Below are positions 27,194 to 34,954 of a stretch of 64,000 bases of DNA, in pieces; the first letter of the stretch is position 1, and the number at the start of each line of letters is the position of its first letter. Source of the DNA: Streptomyces sp. KMM 9044 (GTDB lineage: Bacteria > Actinomycetota > Actinomycetes > Streptomycetales > Streptomycetaceae); assembly GCF_024701375.2 (NCBI RefSeq), contig NZ_CP113910.1, positions 682,001 to 746,000 of the forward strand, read 5' to 3'. The position numbers and the translations under genes were made by a program. The notes beneath the pieces are model-generated. The model made no database searches. It had not been told where the DNA came from and saw only the letters and a list, made by a program, of their open reading frames with translations.

Positions 27194-27739
27194 ATGGCGC
27201 AGAACGAATACGAAGCGAAGTTCCTGGAGATCGACGTGGAGGCCACCCTCGACGCTCTGCACACTGCCGGGGCGCAACAGGTCTTCCCCAGAACCATGTT
27301 CACGCGTCTGATCTTCGAGAACGACGCCGTGCAGGGCGAGCAGTGGCTGCGGTTGCGCGATGAGGGCGGCAGGACGACGCTCACCCTGAAGCAGGTCACC
27401 GACGCGACGCACATCCACGGGACCACCGAGATCGAGATCGAGGTCGACGACCTGGCCAGGACCGCGGAACTCCTCGCGGCGCTCGGCCTGCGGCAGGTCC
27501 GCCACCAGCAGAACTACCGCGAGGAATGGCACCTGGACGGTGTCACCTACGACTTCGACACCTGGCCGGACCTCCCCACCTTCCTGGAGATCGAAGGCTC
27601 TTCCGAGACTGCCGTGAAGGAGGCGGTGGCGGGACTCGGCCTGAACTACGACCAGGCCCGCTTCGGCAGCATCGACCTGATCTACAAGAGCGAAGCGGGG
27701 CGTGACATCCTCGCGGAGCCCACGCTCCTCTTCGCCTGA
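27194..27739 (+). CDS. CYTH-domain protein (class IV adenylate cyclase / triphosphatase-like)
   Basis: This 181-residue CYTH protein starts at ATG 27194 with AAGGAG upstream. The signature ExExK motif appears as NEYEAKFLEID. Basic and acidic tunnel residues are visible in EQWLRLRDEGGRTTLTLKQV, TTEIEIEVDD and LEIEGSSETAV. CYTH enzymes bind triphosphate-containing substrates (ATP to cAMP, thiamine triphosphate, polyphosphate); which applies here cannot be told from sequence. It is 11 bp after the radical SAM gene and clearly in the same transcript, so the two probably act on related molecules. A terminator hairpin follows at 27832-27861. Confidence 0.85.
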   Translation: MAQNEYEAKFLEIDVEATLDALHTAGAQQVFPRTMFTRLIFENDAVQGEQWLRLRDEGGRTTLTLKQVTDATHIHGTTEIEIEVDDLARTAELLAALGLRQVRHQQNYREEWHLDGVTYDFDTWPDLPTFLEIEGSSETAVKEAVAGLGLNYDQARFGSIDLIYKSEAGRDILAEPTLLFA

Positions 27740-27831
27740 TCCGGCCGGCACCTCGGCGGTGTGCCCGCGGCAGCGGCCTGACTTCCGACCTCACCACTCA
27801 GAGCGGGTGGAGGCTTTCACCTGCGCACAAA

Positions 27832-27861
27832 GCCCTCGGCAAGCACTCGCCCGCCGAGGGC
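27832..27861. terminator. Hairpin between convergent CYTH and DUF397 genes
   Basis: GCCCTCGGC and GCCGAGGGC pair perfectly (9 bp) around a 12-base loop. It starts 9 bp after the DUF397 stop on the minus strand and 92 bp after the CYTH stop on the plus strand, so it can serve both. Confidence 0.65.
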
Positions 27862-27870
27862 CCTGTCCCG

Positions 27871-28074
27871 TCAGAGTGCCGCGAACTCGACGAACGCAGT
27901 CCACGCCGTGGGTTCTACGGCGAGGGCGGCACGGGTTGTGTCCTTCGAGTCGCGGATGTGAACCCTGGCGGGGTGGGTGGCGACCTCGACACACTCTCCG
28001 CCATCACCCGCGCTGTAACTGCTCTTGAACCAGGCAAGTTCGTCCAGGCCGAGCCTGGTCTTTTCCCCGCTCAT
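27871..28074 (-). CDS. DUF397 small protein
   Basis: This 67-residue protein has the classic DUF397 sequence: LAWFKSSYSAGDGGECVEVA, then HIRDSKDTTRAALAVEPTAW and TAFVEFAAL. Its start (28074) overlaps the stop of the upstream XRE regulator by four bases (ATGA), so they are co-translated. In Streptomyces this pairing with DUF5753 regulators is standard (WhiJ-like modules). Length and end are normal, unlike the DUF397 copy at 21864-22106. Confidence 0.9.
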   Translation of the reverse strand: MSGEKTRLGLDELAWFKSSYSAGDGGECVEVATHPARVHIRDSKDTTRAALAVEPTAWTAFVEFAAL

Positions 28075-28904
28075 CTCTCTCCCAACAGCTTCTCGATCAA
28101 CGCTCGCGATTCTGCCGGAGTGTGTGCTTGTGCGCGCAGGGACCCATACGTACGTTCCAGCTCTCGGACCTTCTGACGCTCCGTGTGGACCCGACTGTCG
28201 CCTTGCACCTCCGCATAGGCGATCCTGCGCCCATCCTTCATCTCCATCAAGGTGAACGGGCCAGCCAATCCCGCGTGCTCTTGACGGGAAAGCGGCATCA
28301 CCTGGACCTCCACGTTCCGCTTCTCTTCGATGAGTAGAAGTTGCTCCAGCTGTCCCCGCCGCACCGCCTCACCACCGAGTGGACGCAGAAGTACGGCTTC
28401 CTCGATCACAAAGCTCAGGTGTGGGGCAGGCCGCCGCTCAATGATCTCTTGCCGCGCCAGCCGGGCGACCAACCGCTGCTCGATGACCCCTTCGTCCAGC
28501 TGCGGACGCCACATGGCGAACACCGCCCGCGCGTATTCCTCGGTCTGCAAGAGCCCCGGCACAGCCTGAGTGGCGTACACGTGCAGCACAACCGCTTCGG
28601 CCTCCAACTTGGCCGCGCCCTGGAAGAACGCCGGATACTGAGCCCGAGCCACGTCCTCCTTGCTCGCACTCAGCACACCACCCGCGTCCAGCACTTCATC
28701 AGCTTGGTCGATAAACTTCGGCGGCGGGATACGTCTCCCTTGCTCGAACGACGCGATCGTCGAGGCCGAGTACCCGGTCAGCGACCCGAGCCTCGCGCGG
28801 TCCAGGCCCGCCCGCTCCCGGAACAGCTTCAAGTGCCGTCCGAACAGGCACAGCATGCCCGTCCCGACCTCGTACTCTTCCGGCTGCTGAACCTCGTCGT
28901 CCAT
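28071..28904 (-). CDS. XRE-family regulator with DUF5753 domain
   Basis: This 277-residue regulator starts at ATG 28904 (MDDEVQQPEEYEVGTGMLC); the frame is open to 28988 but without family features. The helix-turn-helix spans LFGRHLKLFRERAGLDRARL, then SLTGYSASTIASFEQGRRIP. The DUF5753 part includes YATQAVPGLLQTEEYARAVF, HLSFVIEEAVLLRPLGGEAV and AGLAGPFTLMEMKDGRRIAY. It forms a module with the co-translated DUF397 gene and a divergent HATPase gene, the arrangement seen at WhiJ-type loci. The palindrome GTACAGCCTGTAC at 28998-29010, between the divergent genes, is a candidate autoregulatory operator. Confidence 0.9.
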   Translation of the reverse strand: MDDEVQQPEEYEVGTGMLCLFGRHLKLFRERAGLDRARLGSLTGYSASTIASFEQGRRIPPPKFIDQADEVLDAGGVLSASKEDVARAQYPAFFQGAAKLEAEAVVLHVYATQAVPGLLQTEEYARAVFAMWRPQLDEGVIEQRLVARLARQEIIERRPAPHLSFVIEEAVLLRPLGGEAVRRGQLEQLLLIEEKRNVEVQVMPLSRQEHAGLAGPFTLMEMKDGRRIAYAEVQGDSRVHTERQKVRELERTYGSLRAQAHTPAESRALIEKLLGER

Positions 28905-28997
28905 GCCGCAGCTCCTCTCGTACAACCGCCCAGTCAGCCAACTCGGGGCCTGGGGACCGGTCACGCCCAACGCCAGGTACAAGCGCACCGACCGCGT

Positions 28998-29010
28998 GTA
29001 CAGCCTGTAC
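28998..29010. promoter_or_regulatory. Palindrome, candidate operator for the XRE regulator
   Basis: GTACAG-C-CTGTAC is a perfect 13-bp palindrome with a central base. It lies in the 146-bp region between the divergent XRE regulator and HATPase genes, 41 bp before the HATPase start. XRE dimers commonly bind such sites. Confidence 0.45.
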
Positions 29011-29050
29011 CGGTCAGCGCATCACTCCTGGTCAACGCTACGCAGAGTCC

Positions 29051-29656
29051 ATGAATGTTGACCTTATGAAGTCAGAAACTCCCCCGAACGGGAATATGCC
29101 GCAGCATCCCGCATCCGAACGTGAGTTCACCATGCGCTTCACCTCGACGCCGCGCGGTGCCCGCCTCGCCCGCCGACTCGTCTCCCACCGCCTGGACGAC
29201 TGGGGCCACCCGTACACGGCCCCGGTCAACGAGACAGTCACCCTCATCACGTCGGAACTCACCGCCAACGCCGTACGCCACGGCCACGCCCCCGGCCGGG
29301 ACTTCCACGTGCAGCTCACCCTGACCGAGGACGTCGTCCGCATCGAGGTGACCGACACCCGCACTGAGAAGGGCCCTCCGGCCAATCCCCCGGCAACCGA
29401 CTCACTTTCCGAGTCCGGCCGGGGCATGCTCCTGGTCACCGCCCTCGCGGACGACTGGGGCGTCAGCCCTCGCCAGTCCGCCCCGGGCAAGGCCGTGTGG
29501 GCGGAGCTGCATGTACGGACAAAGGGCCACCCACTCACGTACCGGGTGGCCCCTGAACCGACGGATGTCAATCTACTTCTGGCTACCGCTTCGCTGCTGC
29601 ACGACGACCTCGGGTCGCGGCCGGAGGACCCCAGCCACGGAGGTCGTCGTCCGTGA
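29051..29656 (+). CDS. HATPase_c protein (anti-sigma-factor/RsbW-like)
   Basis: This 201-residue protein carries a GHKL-type ATPase domain similar to RsbW/SpoIIAB anti-sigma kinases. The N box is LITSELTANAVRHGHAPG, the G1-like box is VRIEVTDTRTEKG and the G2 box is SESGRGMLLVTALADDWG. There is no histidine-phosphorelay domain. In Streptomyces these small HATPases commonly sit next to XRE/DUF397 pairs and modulate regulators by phosphorylation or binding; the partner is unknown. ATG 29051 is the listed start; ATG 29066 is an alternative. Its 3' end overlaps the 3' end of pglX (minus strand) by 74 bp. Confidence 0.85.
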   Translation: MNVDLMKSETPPNGNMPQHPASEREFTMRFTSTPRGARLARRLVSHRLDDWGHPYTAPVNETVTLITSELTANAVRHGHAPGRDFHVQLTLTEDVVRIEVTDTRTEKGPPANPPATDSLSESGRGMLLVTALADDWGVSPRQSAPGKAVWAELHVRTKGHPLTYRVAPEPTDVNLLLATASLLHDDLGSRPEDPSHGGRRP

Positions 29657-29903
29657 GTCCATGCTCGCCCTGCTTCTGCTGGCGGTAACCGGCGAAGAAG
29701 TCCGCCGGGGAGCCGCTGTAGAGCATGTCGAACTCGTTGTGCCACTGGGACAGCCACGGCTGGAGTTCCAGCAGGCCGGCGAGGAACGGCGTAATCTCCT
29801 CGGTGGACAGCGCGGTGTTGGTGAAATACGTCGCCAACGCCTGCGCCTGCTCGCGGTGGTCCCAGCCGGCCCAGCCATACAGCTCGGGGGTGGCGGCGTT
29901 AGC

Positions 29904-31660
29904 CTCGTGTATTCAGCTACGAGGGCCGTCCGTCAGTGATGTGACGCCCTGATAGCGGAAGGGTGCCCCTGACCTGCGATGATCTGAACTTCCTAGATCA
30001 AGAACGTCGCAGAGTGGGGGCACCCAACAGGTGCAGGCTACCGAATGGGATCGTCGGCTCGTTGTGCGGGCCGACGGCAAGAACCTGGTCGGGCATGCGG
30101 GCGTGGTGCTGCTGCACCGGATCGCGGACCGGGTCGGGCTGACCCGCGCCCTGGCCGCCGCGCTGCCCCGCGGCGTCGGGCCGGGGTGGCGGGATCGCGG
30201 GATGGCCCTGGTCCAGCTGGCCTGCGCGATCGTCCTCGGCGCGAGGAATGTCCTGCAGGCCGAGCAACTGCAGCAGCACTGGAGGCCGTTCTTCCCCCGT
30301 CCGGTCTCGGACAGCACCCTGTGGCGCACGCTGGAAGCCATCGACGGCCCTGTCGGAGCCCGGGTGGAGCGCGTGCGCGCCGTGATACGGCGTGGGGTGT
30401 GGACGCTGCTCGCCCTGCGGCCCGGTGGGTTCCCGTGGATCTCGGTATGCGGGCGCACGCTCACCAACTGGTACGTCCTGGATCTCGATGCCACCTTGGT
30501 GACCTGCACCAGCAAGAAGGACGGCGCGGCCGGCACGTTCAAGGGCGGCTACGGACATCACCCGCTGGGCGCCTGGCTGGCCAATACCCGCGAGTGCGTG
30601 ACCATGCTGCTACGGCCGGGCAACGCGGCGTCCAACGACGTCGCCGACCACAAGACGGTGCTGGCCGCCGCGCTGCGGCAACTCCGCTGCCGCTGTGGTC
30701 GAAGCTGCTGGTGAGGATCGACGGCGCGGCCTTCAGCCACGGCCTCCTTGAGCATCTGCAGGCGCTGACCACCAGCCGCCGCCGAGTGCGCTGGGTGACC
30801 GGCTGGGCCATCAATACCGCCGACGAGGCCGCGATCGCACTGCTGCCCGCGGACGTGTGGAACGACGCGCTGCGGCAGGACGGCGAGGTCCACGAGATCA
30901 AGGGCCCGGACGGACAGAAGGTCACCTACCAGGTCGCCGAGCTGACCGGGGTGCGCGACCTGAGCGGCTGGCCCGAGGGGATGCGGCTGATCGTGCGCCG
31001 GGTCAAGCCCTCGCGCCGCGATCTGAAGAAGCTGACCGCGTTCGAGCAGCGCACCGGCTGGCGTTACCAGATCGTCGCCACGAACATTCCCGCCCACCAG
31101 GGGCTTTCCGGGGTGTCCGGCTCCGGGCAGGTGTGGTTCGTCGATGCTCTCTACCGTGATCATGCCGAGGTCGAGGATCGTGTCAAGGCGATCAAGCGGA
31201 TCGGCCTCGGGCTGCTGCCCTCGAAGTCCTGGCAGCTGAACGCCGCCTGGGTGCTGGCTGCCACTATCGCCGCGGACCTCGACGCATGGACCAGGCTCCT
31301 TCTCCTGCATGACGAGCCCGAACTCGCCGCCGCCGAACCGGAGACGATCCGCAGGAGGCTCTACCACCTGCCCGCCCGGCTCACCGCCCACGCACGCAGA
31401 CGCACCCTCCACCTCGACCGCACCTGGCCCTGGGCGCCGGCGTTCGCCACCGCCTGGCAGCGGGCCACCCAGCTTCCGGCCCACACCTGACGGTCGGCCC
31501 CGCCCCGACGACAGCGGAGAGGAGAGGACCCGCAGCACCCTCGGGCCCGTGGAACCCGACGCCCCGCAGCGTCACGCGACGGCCCGTCCTCGAACGGCAG
31601 GGGACATTACGGGCAAACCGCCGAACCGACCGACGTCACACCGCAAGTGAAGAATCGAGG
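29904..31660 (+). mobile_element. IS1380-family-like insertion sequence inside pglX
   Basis: The element is about 1757 bp. Both ends begin CCTCG (CCTCGTGTATTC at the left, CCTCGATTCTTC at the right on the opposite strand), giving weak terminal repeats. TTAG is duplicated directly outside (29900-29903 and 31661-31664). Precise removal rejoins the two pglX pieces in frame. The transposase inside has an IS1380-type C-terminus. Confidence 0.87.
30031..31490 (+). pseudogene. IS1380-like transposase with single-base frameshift
   Basis: The GTG start at 30031 gives VQATEWDRRLVVRADGKNLV and continues to about 30683. The frame then breaks and resumes as LPLPLWSKLLVRIDGAAFSH. Adding one C near 30683-30685 (CTCCG to CTCCCG) joins them into about 485 residues. 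Catalytic-type features include VLDLDATLVTCTSKKDGAAG with an Asp, RIDGAAFSHGLL with an Asp, and YRDHAEVEDRVKAIKRIGLG with a Glu, as in IS1380-family DDE enzymes. As sequenced, the first reading frame ends at 30714, so this copy is probably inactive unless the indel is an error. Confidence 0.8.
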
Positions 31661-34600
31661 TTAGTCTGCCCGTAGGAGATAAATCGCTCCTTGGGCACGT
31701 CGAGCTTGCCGCGCGCCCTCCAGTAGGAGGGTCGGAGGAAATCAGCCGAGGTGTACTTCGGCGGTACGGGGATGGAGTCCCGAATCTTTCGCTTGGCAGG
31801 CTCGTCAGGCGCGGCATCCTCTTTGCGCTGGAGGTCCCACACCTCTTCCCAGTCGGCGTGCTTCTTCAGCCCGGACGGCTTGTAACGCAGGCTGGAGAGG
31901 AACGGCACGTGCTCGTCGGTGATCAGCTCGGCGACGACCTTCGCAAGTTCCTTACGGGGCGCGTAGAGCTTCGCGATGGAAACGAAGTCATCGTCACGGG
32001 AGAGGGCGTCGGTGAGACGGGCCAGGGTGAGGATGGCGGGTTGGCCGTTCTCGTCAAACCAGTGGCCGCGGTTCTCCATTCGGTCGAGCAGCCAGGAGCG
32101 CAGGGCCTTCTCCTGGAGCGAATCCCAGCCCTCCCCCTCCCAGCGCCGCTTGAACTCCGGTCGCTCAATCATGCCAATGGCTCGGTTCTTCTCGATGGCA
32201 TCGATACGTCGCTCCACTACTGCCTTATAGGCCGCTGGCCAGTTTTCTGGCAGCTCGGTAAATGCCGTGAAACCGTGGCGCCGAAACCAGTCGGTCGAAG
32301 CCACACCAGCCTCAACTCGGCGGGCCAGCGCGATCTCGAATGCACGTTGACCGGGCGCGATAGCGGGGACATCAGACGCAAGGGCGCGCAGATCATCGCC
32401 ATAAACGCCATACAGATAATAAACCTGCCAGTCCAACTCTTCCTGCAGTGCGATCATGCGCGCACGAGTTGACCTCCAAGCATCTCTTGCTTCTCGAAGG
32501 GTGTCGGACGTCGGGAGGGCCGTGGAACTAAGGATGGCAGGGCTGGTAGCTGCAAGTTGCTGAGCGAGATCGTCAAGAGCGATAGCAAGGTCAGCGGGAT
32601 ATGCAGCTGGCAGGGGAAAATCTTGCAGCTTGGTTCCCGTAAACTCATAAAATTCCTCCCACTTCTCGCCGCGAAGCCCCTCGTTGACACCTCCATTCCC
32701 CTTGCCGTGACTGACCTGTTTCAGCCAGAAGCAGGCGGTAGAACTATTAAGCACCCCAAGCAACCGCAGATGTTCCTCTTCACTCGCCCCCTCCCGCAAT
32801 TTGATTACCGGCGCAGTCCTGGTAAAGGCACATCCACTACGGTCCAACACCACGTGATTATGTGTGGCGACGAACGCGAAATTCAGCGACCACGGATGCG
32901 CATTTATGTCCTTCGGAAGCTGGTGCCACTCCCACCACGATCGACCGTCTCTGAAGTAGGTTCCTCCAGAGAACGTCGACCGGTTACCCAACTCGGTCCT
33001 GCTCGGCCACAGCAGGCGAGCAATTTTGGGCATTGAGGTCAGGGGAGTAACGGAACGCCTTGAATCGTATGGATGAATCACGGAGTTGCCGCCAGCGATC
33101 TCGTAGTCGCGGACTTCGTCTCCGACACCGATCCGCTTGACGAAATCCGGCTCAGCACCGTGATTCCTCAACATCCGAGCAGGCATAATCAACGCATCGT
33201 CCGCGTGGGTATCCCCATAGAATCCGATACGGACAATATAGGACTTGAGCGTTGACACGCGAGCCGTCGCCAGCGCTTCCACCAACTCGAGTCCACCGTC
33301 AGTCAAGATCCAGGGCTTTTTGGCGAAATATCGCGCTCGATCCAGATCGTCTACAGAAACCCACTGGCTCACCGAGCCCGGCTTGTCGATCTGTTCGACG
33401 ATGGCTTGCCAGACCAGACCCTCTTCTGCGTTCTCTGGCGCAGCAGGCTCGCCCTGCACGCTTCGGACAGTCCGAATGACCGGTGAACGCCCTGTTCCGC
33501 CTCGCTGCTTACCAACCAGGATGACCGTAGGCGTCCCGTGACCCGGAATGTAGGCACCCGACGTATCGACGACCTCGGTCAGCTCTACTGCGTGCCCGAA
33601 GTACCCCTCAATGAGCTTCGTCCCAAACTCGCGCTTCATGAAGGAGTTGGCAGTGATTTGCCCGACCATGCCGTACCCTCGCCCCTCGGTATCCCCGCGC
33701 TTGGCCAATTCGAAGAACCGCTGGGCGAACGGAACCGAGAGCGCGTACACGCCCGCGCACGCCGGATAGAGATCGCGATACAGCTCGTTAAGCTTCTTGT
33801 CCTTGACCGTGATGTAGGGCGGGTTCCCCACGACCACGTGATACCGTCCCGGCCTCAAGATATTTGGGTAATCCTGACTGTCCTCCGTGGCGTACTTAAA
33901 CTCCGCCAACTCATCCACGAAATCTTCGTCCACCCCGCCGAACAGGTTGCCCTGCTGAGAGCGACGGGACTTGATCAGTGAGTCCCCCACCGCCAGATGA
34001 ACTGGCCACTCGTACTTCGCCGCCTCCCCCAGCGACCGCACCCCACCCGCCGCCATAGCCGCAATCAGCAACCGGAACCGAGCAACAGCCACCGCGAACG
34101 GGTTGATGTCCACCCCGTGCACCGAGTCCAGTGCAGCCCGCACCCGCTCGTGCACCTCCCGCCCCGGCTGCCCCTCCCCCACAGCCGCACCAGCCGCCGG
34201 AACGCCCCCAGCACAAAGTGCCCCGACCCGCACGTGGGGTCGATCATCTTCAGTTCCTCGTACCCGAACTCCCGCACCGCCGGGTTCATCGTTCGGTCGA
34301 GGATGAACTCCTCCACGAACTCCGGTGTCTGGAGCAGCGCGTACGTCTTCCGTGCGGCCTCGCTCAGGTCCTGGTACAGGTCGCCCAGGAACCGCGTATC
34401 CCAGCCCTCCGTACCGTCCTCGTTCAGCGGGTCGGTGAAGTCGTGGACGAGGGCGCCCGCCTCGTCCCTCCCCCGCCAGAACTCGACCAGCTCCCGCGCC
34501 CCGTCGTGCGACAGCGGAACCTGGTACAGCGGGTTGTGCCGCTTGTCGAAGAGCAGCCGCCCCGCCTGCCCCTGTCCCAGCTCCTCGAACGCCTTCTCCA

Positions 34601-34954
34601 GCCACCCCCGGTACGTCGGATCATCATCCGACTCCACGTAGGCGTCGTACCGGGACTCCGCCAGCTCGCGCCGGTCGCCGTCCGGTCCCGTCAGGTACGG
34701 CTCCGGGATCAGCCGGTTGTCCTCGCAGAACCGCACGAAGACGGACCCCAGCACCCACGCCACCGCGACCTGCGTGACCCGCTCGTCCAGCCACGAGGTC
34801 CACGTCGCCGCCGTACGCCCGAGCTTGCGCGCCTGGTCGTACTCGGCCCGCAGCCGCGCGCCGACGTCCCCCAGCGCCCCCACCTGTCGTCCGAGGTCGG
34901 CCTCGACCGCCTTGACCTGCTGCTTCAGGTCGTTCAACAGAGCCTTGCGGTCGA

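Noticed and set aside
29583..29837. Small minus-strand gene with ATG at 29837
   Set aside because: It is the detached 3' end of pglX. Its residues (LAGLLELQPWLSQWHNE, TRGRR) match the PglX C-terminus and join upstream sequence once the IS is removed.
29904..31660. Element in pglX as IS4 family
   Set aside because: The transposase C-terminus (RDHAEVEDRVKAIKRIGLG...) and the CC-starting ends fit IS1380 better; a final family call needs a database comparison.
31636..34605. pglX as a stand-alone type I or type IIG restriction enzyme
   Set aside because: There is no nuclease domain; the gene overlaps pglW by four bases, and pglY/pglZ are nearby, so BREX-2 is the better explanation.
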